The notes under the pieces: model-generated
Told to the model about the DNA's origin: nothing
Database searches by the model: none
What the model saw: the letters and a program-made list of their open reading frames with translations, nothing else
Position numbers and translations under genes: made by a program
Assembly (NCBI RefSeq): GCF_002943525.1
Contig: NZ_CP025394.1
Location: forward strand, 682,001 to 746,000
Direction of reading: 5' to 3'
Length of the DNA stretch: 64,000 nt
DNA from: Kitasatospora sp. MMS16-BH015
GTDB lineage: Bacteria; Actinomycetota; Actinomycetes; Streptomycetales; Streptomycetaceae
In this document: one piece after another, positions 8,060 to 16,410 of the stretch
Numbering within the stretch: position 1 is the first letter of the stretch
Layout: the number at the start of each line of letters is the position of its first letter

Positions 8060-8653
8060 TCAGCGCGGGGTGGTGGCGTCGGGGGTGAAGGGGGCGCCGT
8101 GGCCGGGGACGATCAGGGTGGCGGCGGCCAGGACGCGTTCGCGCGAGGCGCGGAGCTGGTCGCGGTCGGGCGCGACCGGGTCGTCGGCGGGGCCGGCCGA
8201 GTGCCACCAGAGGTCGCCGGCGAAGGCGACCACGCCGGTGGGGGTGCCGGCCAGGAGGGTGATGTCCTCGGGGCTGTGGCCGGGGGTGCGGATCAGGCGC
8301 AGGGACGGGGTGAGCTCGTAGCCCTCGGCATCGCGGTTCTTCCACTGGTCGCCGCGGTACTCGACCTTGTGGTCGTGCACCAGAGCCCGGGGGAAGAGGC
8401 CGACGTTCATGGTGTTGTCGGGGTGGTGGTGGCTGAGCACCACGTCGGTGACGTCCTCCGGCCCGAGGCCCAGTGCGGCGAGCGGGGCGAGGATGGCCTC
8501 GGGGCTCGCCACCATGCCCGGGTCGAAGATCAGGTGACGGCCGGCGTCGGTGAGGTAGGAGACGGTGGCGGCGACTCCGGGGCCGGTGGAGCCGACGTAA
8601 CCGGTGGTCAGGACCTTGAAGGCGGCGCTGCGGCCGAGCGGTGCGTCTGTCAT
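8060..8653 (-). CDS. Metallo-beta-lactamase-fold hydrolase with altered metal motif
   Basis: The 197-residue protein has the MBL-fold order of motifs: VVLSHHHPDN near residue 80, RTPGHSPEDITLL near 125, VAFAGDLWWH near 143 and IVPGHGAPF near 182. The usual HxHxDH reads HHHPDN, so the last His, a ligand of the second metal, is replaced by Asn. Spacing resembles the MBLAC1/glyoxalase II-like subgroup. The gene is transcribed divergently from a GlxA-type regulator 101 bases away, which may control it. A GAAGCT box 6 bases before ATG suggests a leaderless message. The substrate is unknown. Confidence 0.8.
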   Translation of the reverse strand: MTDAPLGRSAAFKVLTTGYVGSTGPGVAATVSYLTDAGRHLIFDPGMVASPEAILAPLAALGLGPEDVTDVVLSHHHPDNTMNVGLFPRALVHDHKVEYRGDQWKNRDAEGYELTPSLRLIRTPGHSPEDITLLAGTPTGVVAFAGDLWWHSAGPADDPVAPDRDQLRASRERVLAAATLIVPGHGAPFTPDATTPR

Positions 8654-8754
8654 GGCTCAAGCTTCGCGGAGCCGGCGGTGGCGGACGAGTGGCACAAGTG
8701 CCCATGATCGCAGGATTCGTGCCAGGCGGTGCCGGGTCGTGGCAGACTGCCGCC

Positions 8755-9828
8755 GTGCCACCGTTCAGATCTGTCGCCGCCTACGCCCCGCCCGGGGTCG
8801 GGCTGCTCGCCGCCGGCCTGGTCACCGAGGTGTTCGGCCCGCACGGCGCGGCGCTGCCCGGCTTCGACTTCGCACTCTGCGCCGACCGCCCCGGGCCGCT
8901 GCCCACGGACTGCGGCCTGCCGCTGGCCGTCCCGCACGGCCTGGAACGGCTCGCCGAGGCCGATCTGGTGCTGGCCCTGCCCGGGGCGGAGTTCCGCACT
9001 CCGCCGCCGCCCGCCGTGCTCGACGCCCTGCGGGCCGCGCACGGGCGCGGCGCGGTGGTCGCGGCCCACTGCGTCGGAAGTTTCACGCTCGCCGCCGCCG
9101 GACTGCTCGACGGCCGCCGGGCCACCACCCACTGGCGGTTCGCCGCGCTGCTCGCCGAGCGCCACCCGCAGGTCACCGTCGAGGCCGAGGCGCTCTACGT
9201 GGACGAGGGCACCGTCGTGACCGGCGCCGGAGCTGCCGCCGGGTTCGACCTGTGCCTGCACCTGCTGCGGCGGGAGTACGGCGCCGCCCTCGCCAACACC
9301 GTGGCCCGGGACATGGTGCTGCCCTCCCACCGGGACGGCGGGCAGGCCCAGTACCTGGCTGTGCCCGTGCCCGAGGACGGCGCGGACGAGCGGCTCGCCG
9401 AAGTCCTCGCCTGGGCCCGCGCGAACCTCCATCAGCCCTTGCCTGTCACGGAGTTGGCCCGGCAGGCGATGATGAGCCGACGCTCCTTCGCCCGTCGGTT
9501 CACCGCCGCCACCGGCACCACCCCGCACGCCTGGCTGCGCAGCCTGCGGCTGAGCCGAGCAGAGGAGCTCCTGGAGACCACCGACCTCCCGGTCGAGGAG
9601 ATCGCCCGCCAGGTCGGCTACGGCAGCGCAGCCGTGCTACGCGAGCAGTTCGTCCGCCGACGCGGCGTACCGCCCCGCTCCTACCGCCAGGCCTTCGCCG
9701 CAGCCCAGCCGGACCGTCCCCACCTGCCCGGAACTCACCGACCGCCACCGGACCGCCACCACGGTCACCTCGAGCCTGCTCCGGATCCGGTCCTCGAAGA
9801 GGATCGCTACGTGCCGTCCCGTAATTGA
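8755..9828 (+). CDS. GlxA-type AraC-family transcriptional regulator
   Basis: Residues 1-180 form a DJ-1/PfpI-like domain with the nucleophile-elbow stretch AHCVGSFTLAAAGLLDGRRATTHW, and residues 215-310 carry two AraC helix-turn-helix motifs (PVTELARQAMMSRRSFARRF and VEEIARQVGYGSAAVLREQF). This is the GlxA arrangement. GTG 8755 starts just before the first strand; an in-frame ATG at 8704 is an alternative and neither has a strong ribosome site. The normal family end is near RSYRQAFAA; a 40-residue Pro/His-rich tail follows and runs to the edge of a transposase remnant, so the C-terminus may have been altered by that insertion. Confidence 0.85.
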   Translation: MPPFRSVAAYAPPGVGLLAAGLVTEVFGPHGAALPGFDFALCADRPGPLPTDCGLPLAVPHGLERLAEADLVLALPGAEFRTPPPPAVLDALRAAHGRGAVVAAHCVGSFTLAAAGLLDGRRATTHWRFAALLAERHPQVTVEAEALYVDEGTVVTGAGAAAGFDLCLHLLRREYGAALANTVARDMVLPSHRDGGQAQYLAVPVPEDGADERLAEVLAWARANLHQPLPVTELARQAMMSRRSFARRFTAATGTTPHAWLRSLRLSRAEELLETTDLPVEEIARQVGYGSAAVLREQFVRRRGVPPRSYRQAFAAAQPDRPHLPGTHRPPPDRHHGHLEPAPDPVLEEDRYVPSRN

Positions 9829-9875
9829 TCTCGGACGGATCCGGCCAGCGTGAGCCGCCCCTCGGCGGGATCTGT

Positions 9876-10441
9876 CTACGTGGCCTGGATGAGGTTGTGG
9901 AGGCGGGCGATGCCGAGCATGGCGTGGTGGACGCCATCGCCCTTGAGGCGGCAGTCGCGAAGGATCTTCCAGGCCTTCATCCGGGCGAAGACGTTGCTCG
10001 ACGCAGGCCCGGACCCGTTCGGCCTGCCAGTCGGTGAGCTCACCGCCCTTGGGCCGGCGGTACGGGATCACGAGACCGGTGCCGGGGTAGCTGCGGTCGG
10101 CGACGGTGGCGGTCCGGCCGACGGCTGCCTTGGTGCCGGACTCGACCATGGCCTTGCAGTCGTTCCGGCTGTCCGGGAGGGGGTGCCCCACCGTGACCAC
10201 CAGGCGGGTGTGGGCGTCGACGACGACCTGGTGGCGAGCTGCCGTAGCGTCAGGTTGGTCCGCCAGTAGGCCGCGACCAGAAGGCCCCCTGGTCTTCCAG
10301 CGGAAGGCTCCAAGGCCGACCCGGCCGCACGGTGTCAGCACCCTCTCGGCGGACTGTCGCCAGCTTGCGGAAGTCGCGCGGGCTCAGCCCCGCAAAGGGG
10401 GCTATCCACGGCGGTTCCGACGCCGTGATCAAACCAGCCAC
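9876..10441 (-). pseudogene. Decayed IS5-family transposase (different from the intact IS)
   Basis: Three pieces of one transposase can be read on the minus strand. The N-terminus (ITASEPPWIAPFAGLSPRDF, GADTVRPGRPWSLPLED) starts at GTG 10441. After a frame change come VAAYWRTNLTLRQLA and, with roughly 70 residues missing, RHQVVVDAHTRLVVTVGHPL and GLVIPYRR. After one extra A near 9999 the C-terminus continues as ARMKAWKILRDCRLKGDG and ends HNLIQAT at TAG 9876. The internal deletion and frameshifts make it non-functional. Terminal repeats could not be found. Confidence 0.8.
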
Positions 10442-10781
10442 GCCAAGATCATGTCATCAGTGGCTACCTGGTCCGCCGGGAGACACGGGAAACCGCGCTC
10501 TCACTCCGGACGCACACGGAGCTGGGGGGTGGGGACACGGCAATATACCTCCAGACCCGAGCCAACGCCGGGGCCTGTCCGACCCACCCCCCATGGCCGC
10601 GAGTCCCTGGCGATCTCCGTCCGGCCTATCACAGCGCACCGTACCCCGAGGCACTGACAACACGGTCGCTGCCATAGGCGAAGGCCACGAGGCACCTGCA
10701 TGGCAGCCAGGCATCTTGCCAAATCCCCGACCAGTAGTTATGGGGCAGCCCTTCGCCACGCACCCGGCGGCAGACTCCCCC
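10442..10781. other. Intergenic stretch without a recognisable gene
   Basis: About 340 bases between the transposase remnant and the methyltransferase gene. Short open frames exist on both strands but none has a ribosome site or recognisable protein. It may be further debris of the decayed insertion. Confidence 0.5.
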
Positions 10782-11516
10782 TCAGGCCCGCCGCGCCACC
10801 GTGACCAGCTCCCCGCTCGCCGCCGTCACCGGCCCGCCCACCCAGTCCCCGTACCGCTCCGCGACCTCGAACCCGGCCTCGGCCAAGAACCCGTCCAGCC
10901 GCGCCTCGCTCAAGAACCGCAGCCGCTGCCGGTCCACCCGCAGCACCGTCCCCTCGGCGTCGGCCGTCGTCTCGGCCACCGACACCACCCCCTCCTCGAC
11001 CTCCGCTGCCTCGTACCAGACCCGCAGCGCCCGCCCGGCCCCGTCCCGCACCTCCGACACCGCTGCCGGCGTCCACCCCTCCCAGGCCCGCGCCTGCGGG
11101 TGACGGGTCTCGAACGCGAACCGCCCGCCCGGCCGCAGCGCAGCCCTGATCGCGGCCAGCGAAGCCCGGATCTCCTCATCCGTCACCAGGCACTGGAACG
11201 CATGGCTGGTCATCGTCGCCAACTCGAACTCCGCCGTCCACCCCAGCCCGGCCGCCACCCCCTCCACCCACTCCACATCCCCGCGCCGCGCCCTGGCCCG
11301 CGCCAACGCCGCCCGATCCGGATCCACCCCCGCCAACCGCCCCCCATGCCCGTTCTCCCGAGCCCACCCGAGCAACGCCCCGGTGCCACACCCCACATCC
11401 AGCACCGCCCCGGCCCCCATCACCAACCGCGAATGAAACCCGTCCGCCGGCCACACCTCCGGATCCCACGGATTCAACACGTCGTACAGCGCCGCGACTT
11501 CCTCATCCGAATACAT
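10782..11516 (-). CDS. Class I SAM-dependent methyltransferase
   Basis: At 244 residues it is a compact Rossmann methyltransferase: motif I reads AVLDVGCGTGALLGWA (residues 36-51), an acidic post-I residue lies in LAGVDPDRAAL, and motif IV/V covers TMTSHAFQCL and the LRPGGRFAFETRHPQ loop. It resembles small-molecule methyltransferases of the Methyltransf_25 type, with no recognisable substrate domain. The frame is open further upstream, but ATG 11516 is preferred because a GATACT box sits 6 bases before it, giving a leaderless start. Substrate unknown. Confidence 0.8.
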   Translation of the reverse strand: MYSDEEVAALYDVLNPWDPEVWPADGFHSRLVMGAGAVLDVGCGTGALLGWARENGHGGRLAGVDPDRAALARARARRGDVEWVEGVAAGLGWTAEFELATMTSHAFQCLVTDEEIRASLAAIRAALRPGGRFAFETRHPQARAWEGWTPAAVSEVRDGAGRALRVWYEAAEVEEGVVSVAETTADAEGTVLRVDRQRLRFLSEARLDGFLAEAGFEVAERYGDWVGGPVTAASGELVTVARRA

Positions 11517-11522
11517 CGCACC

Positions 11523-11528
11523 AGTATC
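11523..11528 (-). promoter_or_regulatory. -10 box (GATACT), leaderless methyltransferase transcript
   Basis: GATACT on the minus strand ends 6 bases before ATG 11516, the spacing expected when transcription begins at the start codon. No purine-rich ribosome site is present. The -35 region is not clear. Confidence 0.5.
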
Positions 11529-11572
11529 AGCCCGCCCCGCCTGACGCCCCGTGAATTTTCTCCCGCCCCCGC

Positions 11573-11962
11573 TCACCCGAAGAGCCGCCATCCGATCGCG
11601 ACCATCACCGAGCCCGCACACCCTGCCATGACCGCCACCGGCAACCGGAGCGCGACCAGGGCCCACCAGTCATCGACCTGCGGCACGAGCCGCCGCCGCC
11701 ACAACGGGTAGCCCCACCACAGCACCCCGGCCAGCACCTCGACGACAACCACCGCCAACTCCAACGCGCCGGTCACCCCGACGAGTCCATCGTCGATGCA
11801 GGTGCCGTCGTATCCGCACTCCTCCGACACGTTCGACGCCTCGACCCAGTCCGCGGCAATGGCAAGCAGCATCACCGCCTGCATCAGGAGGCCCCCACCG
11901 GCCGCCGCCACCCGCAAGGCATCCCGACCGAGACGCCTCACTCCTCGCCCGTCTTCTCGCAT
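11573..11962 (-). CDS. Small membrane protein, function unknown
   Basis: From ATG 11962 this is about 129 residues. Three hydrophobic segments are visible: a first helix (GGGLLMQAVMLLAIAADWV), a second (GALELAVVVVEVLAGVLWWG) and a third near the C-terminus (PVAVMAGCAGSVMVAIGW). Between the first two lies a short loop with two Cys (EECGYDGTCIDDG) that could form a disulfide if extracytoplasmic. ATG 11962 is preferred to the upstream in-frame start because TACCGT lies 6 bases before it. I do not recognise a family. Confidence 0.55.
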   Translation of the reverse strand: MREDGRGVRRLGRDALRVAAAGGGLLMQAVMLLAIAADWVEASNVSEECGYDGTCIDDGLVGVTGALELAVVVVEVLAGVLWWGYPLWRRRLVPQVDDWWALVALRLPVAVMAGCAGSVMVAIGWRLFG

Positions 11963-11968
11963 CCCCGC

Positions 11969-11974
11969 ACGGTA
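11969..11974 (-). promoter_or_regulatory. -10 box (TACCGT), leaderless membrane-protein transcript
   Basis: TACCGT on the minus strand ends 6 bases before ATG 11962; no ribosome-binding sequence lies between. Confidence 0.45.
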
Positions 11975-12033
11975 GCGCCCCGACGACCGAACAACCGTTG
12001 CCCCGCCCGCCACCACCGGGCCCGGCCGCACCC

Positions 12034-12372
12034 TCAGTCGCCCATGAACCAGAGCGAGCTGCCCGGATGGGCGAGGCAGGCGCGGAGCATCCGCGCCAGG
12101 TCGTCCACGGCGGCCGTCTCACCGGCACCTCCGCTGCAGGCCCGCAGTTCGTCGATCTCGCCCAAGGCGGTCTGCACGTCCGCCGCGTCGAAGAAGGTGT
12201 CCCCGTACGGGTCGGCGGACCAGAGCTTGGGGGCCCGCTGCTGCTTGAGCCGGCCCAAGGCTGACGCCAGTGCCGCGCCGTGTTCGTAGGAGCCGAGGAC
12301 GAGGGTGGCTCGCGTCCGCTCGTAGTCGATCCGAGCCGGCCGGGTCGTGTGCAGTTCGAGCTCGATTCCCAT
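12034..12372 (-). CDS. Hypothetical protein, 112 residues
   Basis: The sequence starts MGIELELHTT, contains a Tyr/Arg-rich segment (IDYERTRATLVLGSYEH) and ends GSSLWFMGD. It is soluble and mixed alpha/beta by inspection, with no signal peptide. I do not recognise a family. ATG 12372 is supported by a TAGAGT box exactly 6 bases upstream (leaderless); GTG two codons earlier is less likely. It is divergent from a lipoprotein gene that also appears leaderless, so both share a 64-base promoter region. Confidence 0.6.
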   Translation of the reverse strand: MGIELELHTTRPARIDYERTRATLVLGSYEHGAALASALGRLKQQRAPKLWSADPYGDTFFDAADVQTALGEIDELRACSGGAGETAAVDDLARMLRACLAHPGSSLWFMGD

Positions 12373-12378
12373 GATCAC

Positions 12379-12384
12379 ACTCTA
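12379..12384 (-). promoter_or_regulatory. -10 box (TAGAGT), leaderless
   Basis: TAGAGT on the minus strand, 6 bases before ATG 12372. It is part of a compact divergent promoter region shared with the lipoprotein gene. Confidence 0.6.
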
Positions 12385-12423
12385 CGGACCGGGGCCCCCG
12401 CAAGGCCCCGCCCGTCCCCATGC

Positions 12424-12429
12424 GATAAT
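12424..12429 (+). promoter_or_regulatory. -10 box (GATAAT), leaderless lipoprotein transcript
   Basis: GATAAT, close to the vegetative TATAAT consensus, lies 7 bases before ATG 12437. No ribosome site is present in the 7-base gap. Confidence 0.6.
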
Positions 12430-12436
12430 CCTCCGC

Positions 12437-13060
12437 ATGCCGACCACCGCCTCCCGGAGCCGCCGCCACCTCGCAGCGGCGCTGCTGCTCACCGCAGCCG
12501 CGACCACCCTCACGGCCTGCGGCGACGTACGGACCACCGGCGCAGGCACCCCCGCTCCGAGCACGAGCCTGAGTACGAGTACCAGCGCGAGCCCGAGGCC
12601 GGTCGGCGCTTCGCCGTACGTGGAGCCGGGCGCCGGCGACGGCGCGCCGCACAACGGCGACAACCTCGCCTACCGCCGGGCCCGCGAGATGTCGCCGGAG
12701 AGCGCCCCGGACGCACAGCGCGAGGCCGACCGGATCAAGCCCGTCCTGGAACGCCTCCGAGATCAGCACAAGTGGGACCCGGATTCCGTCCGCACCGCCC
12801 TGGTCGAACAGCTGGGGTACCGAACGGAGTCCACTGCCGCCAACGGCAACCGCTCCGAGGGCCCGCTGATCGTCAAGGCGTTCCCGCCGTACCTGTCTCC
12901 GCAGAGCACCGACTACACCTACCCGGAGGGTGCCGACATCGGCCTCCGGGTCCACGACGACGCCTGCGTGACGGCTTCGACCGGTCCCACCCGGGTGGTG
13001 GTCGAGATCACCGGCCCGTTCCCGGAGAACGGCTGCTTTCAACCGCCGTACGGTCACTGA
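12437..13060 (+). CDS. Putative secreted lipoprotein
   Basis: The 207-residue product has a twin-Arg-containing basic start (SRSRRHLAAALLL), a hydrophobic core and a lipobox TLTACGD, so Cys at about residue 28 would be lipidated and the protein anchored outside the membrane. A Ser/Thr/Pro-rich linker follows (residues 38-60). The mature domain includes ADRIKPVLERLRDQHKWDP and GADIGLRVHDDACVTAS, not assigned to a known family. The stop overlaps the end of the convergent kinase gene by 7 bases. Confidence 0.8.
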   Translation: MPTTASRSRRHLAAALLLTAAATTLTACGDVRTTGAGTPAPSTSLSTSTSASPRPVGASPYVEPGAGDGAPHNGDNLAYRRAREMSPESAPDAQREADRIKPVLERLRDQHKWDPDSVRTALVEQLGYRTESTAANGNRSEGPLIVKAFPPYLSPQSTDYTYPEGADIGLRVHDDACVTASTGPTRVVVEITGPFPENGCFQPPYGH

Positions 13061-14004
13061 CGCCCGACCACCGCCCCGCCGCCCCTCGCCGCACCGCCCC
13101 CGCTCGCCGCACGCCCCCCGAGCGGCGGTCGGCCACCCACCACCGTCACGGCCAACGCCCCAGCGGCGCAGCCGAGTTCGGCCGCCTCCAGCGGATCTGC
13201 CCCGGCCAGCCGGGCGGCCAGGAAGGCGCCGGTGAAGGCGTCCCCGGCGCCGGTGCTGTCCACGGCCTCGACCCGTTGGCCCGGGACGCGACCGAGCACC
13301 CGCCCCTCCCGGGCGACCACCGCGCCACCGGCGCCGAGCGTGACCACCGCCTCACCGTGCACCCCGCTGAGCCGCTCGGCGGCCAGCGCCGGGTCGCCGG
13401 TGCCGGTGAGCAGCCGGGCCTCGCCGAGGTTGGGCAGCACCAGGCGAGCGCCCCGGACTGCCTCCCGGAAGGCGCCGAGCCCGAGCCGGGTGATGAAGGC
13501 CGTGGAGGCCGGATCCACGCTCACCGGCACCGGACCGGCCAGCAGCTGGGCCGCCAACTCCCGTCCGCCCGGGGAGAAGAAGAGGTAGCCGGAGAGGTGC
13601 ACATGGCCGACGCCGTCCAGCAGCGCGGGCGCCCAATCGGCCGGCCCGAGCTCGGCGGCGGCCCCGAAGTCGGTGACGAAGGTGCGCTCGGCCTCCTCGT
13701 CGACCAGGCAGACCACCACCCCGGTGGCCCGCTCCGCGTCCACCACGAGCTGCGGCCGCACCCCGGCCGCGAGCAGCGAAGCCCGGTGCCACTCGGCCGA
13801 GTCGGCCCCGACCTTGGCCAGCAGCCGGACCTCCACCCCACCCCTCGCGAACTCCGAACGCGCCGCCCAGGCCGCCGCGTTGGCGGCTGCCCCGCCCGGC
13901 AGCAGCAGCGTCTGGGCAGCGGTGTCGGTGCCCGGGGCGAGCGGCCCCCGGTGCCGGGCCACCACGTCGGTGACCACCGTGCCGACCATCAGCAGCGCCG
14001 TCAT
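13054..14004 (-). CDS. psuK: PfkB-family sugar kinase, probable pseudouridine kinase
   Basis: The 316-residue protein is a ribokinase/PfkB-fold kinase: an N-terminal VGTVVTDVVA, an AAANAAAWAARS segment near residue 38, and the C-terminal signature VDSTGAGDAFTGAFLA, whose Asp is the catalytic base and whose glycines form the anion hole. Its ATG overlaps the TGA of the upstream PsuG-type gene in an ATGA, indicating coupled translation. PsuK phosphorylates pseudouridine to its 5'-phosphate, the substrate of PsuG. The specific role rests on this pairing; the sequence alone only shows a PfkB kinase. Confidence 0.85.
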   Translation of the reverse strand: MTALLMVGTVVTDVVARHRGPLAPGTDTAAQTLLLPGGAAANAAAWAARSEFARGGVEVRLLAKVGADSAEWHRASLLAAGVRPQLVVDAERATGVVVCLVDEEAERTFVTDFGAAAELGPADWAPALLDGVGHVHLSGYLFFSPGGRELAAQLLAGPVPVSVDPASTAFITRLGLGAFREAVRGARLVLPNLGEARLLTGTGDPALAAERLSGVHGEAVVTLGAGGAVVAREGRVLGRVPGQRVEAVDSTGAGDAFTGAFLAARLAGADPLEAAELGCAAGALAVTVVGGRPPLGGRAASGGGAARGGGAVVGRQ

Positions 14005-14969
14005 GCCGGTTCACCCGCCGCACCGCCACCCGCCCAGTGCGCGGCGATCTGCGCGGCGAGCCGCACATTGCCCCGCACGGCGGCCAAGTTGGCCTCCAGC
14101 GAGGCGCCTTGGGTCTGCTCCACCAGGTGGTTGAGCAGGTACGGGGTGAGCGCCTGGCCGGTGATGCCCGCCCGTTCGGCGGCCGCCAGCGCCTCGGCCA
14201 GCACCCGGTCGTGCAGGGCCGGGTCCAACTGCTGCTCCGGCGGCACCGGGTTGGCCACGATCAGGGCGGAGTCCAGGCCGCCGAGGGCGTCCTGCGCCCG
14301 CATCACGGCGGCCACCTCGGCCGGTTCGCGGACCGTCCAGTCCACCGGGCGGCCCGAGCTGGTCAGGTAGAAGCCGGGGAACTCGGCCGTCCGGTAGCCG
14401 AGTACGCCCACCCCGAGGGTCTCCAGGCGCTCCAGCGTGGCGGGCACGTCGAGGATCGACTTCACCCCGGCGCAGACCACGGTGATCCTGGTCCGGGAGA
14501 GCAGCGCGAGGTCGGCGGATTCGTCCTGGGTGGTGGTCCACTCGCGGTGCACCCCGCCCAGGCCACCCGTGGCGAAGATCCGCACGCCGGCCCGGGCAGC
14601 CAGGAAGGCCGTGCCGGAGACGGTGGTGGCCCCGCTCGCGCCGGTGGCCAGGGCGGGGGCGAGATCGCGGAAGCCGAACTTGCGCAGGCCGGGGTCGGTG
14701 GCGATCCGCTCCAGTCCCTCCTTGCCGAGGCCCACGTGCGGCACTCCGTCGAGCACCGCCACGGTGGCCGGCACTGCACCCGAGGCGCGGACAAGCTCCT
14801 CCAACTCCCTTGCCACGGCGAGGTTCCGCGGCCGGGGAAGGCCGTGCGCGATGATCGTCGACTCCAACGCCACCACCGGCACCCCGCCCGCCAGCGCCTC
14901 CCGCACCTCCTCGGCGACCGCCAACCCCGGCACCGCCCCCGGCACTGCCCCCTGAACCGACTCCGACAT
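14001..14969 (-). CDS. psuG: Pseudouridine-5'-phosphate glycosidase
   Basis: About 322 residues, close to E. coli PsuG. Diagnostic stretches are VVALESTIIAHGLPRPRNL (residues 35-55), FATGGLGGVHREW, VVCAGVKSILDVPATLERLETLGV and the C-terminal TPYLLNHLVEQTQGASLEAN. PsuG cleaves the C-C glycosidic bond of pseudouridine 5'-phosphate to uracil and ribose 5-phosphate, using a Lys Schiff base and a Mn ion. ATG 14969 has GGAG just upstream; ATG 15005 is a possible earlier start but abuts its purine run. The kinase gene follows with a 4-base overlap, giving a complete two-step pseudouridine catabolic pair. Confidence 0.92.
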   Translation of the reverse strand: MSESVQGAVPGAVPGLAVAEEVREALAGGVPVVALESTIIAHGLPRPRNLAVARELEELVRASGAVPATVAVLDGVPHVGLGKEGLERIATDPGLRKFGFRDLAPALATGASGATTVSGTAFLAARAGVRIFATGGLGGVHREWTTTQDESADLALLSRTRITVVCAGVKSILDVPATLERLETLGVGVLGYRTAEFPGFYLTSSGRPVDWTVREPAEVAAVMRAQDALGGLDSALIVANPVPPEQQLDPALHDRVLAEALAAAERAGITGQALTPYLLNHLVEQTQGASLEANLAAVRGNVRLAAQIAAHWAGGGAAGEPA

Positions 14970-15136
14970 CCGCTCCGACACGCCCACCCGCGAACCGTTC
15001 GTCATCCCCCTTATCTCGCCCACCACCCCCACCCCGTAAACCTCGTCCGACTCCGCAAAGCCGACCCACAGGCCGACCCACACGCCGCCCGCGCAGACCG
15101 ATCCCGCAGACCGACCCCACAGACTCTGCGCCGAGC

Positions 15137-15772
15137 TCAGAACGCGGCGATCGACCCCGACGCCCGCTCCGCCCTGGACAGCGTCCGCAGCACCGCCGTC
15201 GCACCGTGCCGCCGCACGGCCACCTCGGCCAGTAGGTGCACCGAGGCCGTCACCGCTCCGGCGGGGTACTCGGGGGTCGGCAGGCCCACACTGACGGCCA
15301 AGTCATCGCCGTGCACGGTGAGTTCCATCATCCTGGTGACCAACAGGTCGTCCAGCGCGAGTGACCAGCCCCACCCGGGGCCCTGCACCGAGCGGTCCCC
15401 GAGCTCGGGCAGCAGCCCGGCCAGCTCGTCCAGCACCGCCTCCGTCCGGTCGGCCAGCGCGGCCGGGCCCGGCACGGCCAGCGCCTCGCCGCCCTGGCGG
15501 ATCTGCACGTGGACCTCGGCGTCGAGCGGCGCCTCCACCCAGCTCGCCCGCGCGTAGTGCTCGACCAGCGGGATTCGCTCCACGGCCGGCTCGGGGCCGG
15601 CCAGCAGCTGCGGCACCAGCACCACCTGGTTGGCCAGGTGCCCGGCCAACCCGCTCACCCGGAACTCCGCCAGCGCGCTCGGCCCCTCCCAGGCCGCCGC
15701 CACCTCCGGCGCCCGCAGCAACGCCACGGCCACCCGCCCGGCCGCCAGGTAATCCGCCCGGATCCCGTTCAT
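15137..15772 (-). CDS. DinB/maleylpyruvate isomerase N-terminal family protein
   Basis: The 211-residue protein has the four-helix pattern of mycothiol-dependent maleylpyruvate isomerase-type proteins: VSGLAGHLANQVVLVPQLL near residue 45 with a conserved His, and LVTRMMELTVHGDDLAVSVGL near 150, where the HxxDL motif supplies the remaining metal ligands. Such proteins are thiol-dependent (mycothiol) metal enzymes in actinomycetes. The start is ATG 15772, with GAAGAGGGG upstream. The neighbours give no pathway, so the substrate is unknown. Confidence 0.7.
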   Translation of the reverse strand: MNGIRADYLAAGRVAVALLRAPEVAAAWEGPSALAEFRVSGLAGHLANQVVLVPQLLAGPEPAVERIPLVEHYARASWVEAPLDAEVHVQIRQGGEALAVPGPAALADRTEAVLDELAGLLPELGDRSVQGPGWGWSLALDDLLVTRMMELTVHGDDLAVSVGLPTPEYPAGAVTASVHLLAEVAVRRHGATAVLRTLSRAERASGSIAAF

Positions 15773-16410
15773 CCCCCGTACCCCTCTTCTGTTCTCCCCC
15801 GGCGCCGGCCGTCCCGGCCCGGGCCCTGCCCCCACCCTCCCACGGGCCACCTCCGCCCCTCCAGCTCCGCACCGGTGACCCTGCGCGACCGACCGCTGGC
15901 CCAGCGCCGAACCCGCCGCACGGTTCCTGTGAGGCCGCCCACACCGCTGCCGCACTCCACTACTCCCGATAGTGGACCGGCCGCCGGAGCCGCAACCCAC
16001 CCACGCCCACCACCGCCCCGGCCGACCGTTCGAGCCCGGATCGGCCCTGGTCAGCCCGGCAACGACGGTCGATTCCAACTCATAGGTTTCCGGACTCTCG
16101 GATCGGGGTAAACCGGACCAAAACGCCTGGTTCCGCCCCGGGCGCTTCGCCGTGCCTACGACCGGCCGTAGTACCGAGGGGCGTTGCCCCCGCCGCGCGG
16201 GTCTGCCAAGAATGTCCAGGTCGCAAGGCAGCGCGGCGGCCCGGTGGGTGTGTCCACCGGCCCAGGTTCGCGCTTCTCCCGCCCGCCCCGCTCCACAGCC
16301 GGGGTGCCACGGCCGTCCGACACGGCATGCGGGCCAGTACTCCCGAACTCGCTTCGCGATACCCGTGTGCCCTGTGCGGCCCCGTCCGACGGAAGAGGTT
16401 GTCCCCCTCC
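15773..16410. other. Long divergent intergenic region
   Basis: This 638-base gap separates a minus-strand gene from the secreted transglycosylase-like gene. It is pyrimidine-rich up to about 15960. Around 16084-16114, GGTTT and AAACC flank a GC-rich segment and could form a short hairpin in the leader of the plus-strand gene. A long untranslated leader would fit a cell-wall hydrolase gene, but I could not fit a c-di-AMP riboswitch core to it. No coding sequence is supported. Confidence 0.45.

Noticed and set aside
10457-10759. Open frames on both strands between the remnant transposase and the methyltransferase
   Set aside because: No start signals, Arg/Pro/Trp-rich random-like composition and mutual overlap on opposite strands.
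16080-16410. c-di-AMP (ydaO) riboswitch before the transglycosylase-like gene
   Set aside because: Cell-wall hydrolase genes in streptomycetes can have one, but I could not place the conserved core or paired stems in this leader.
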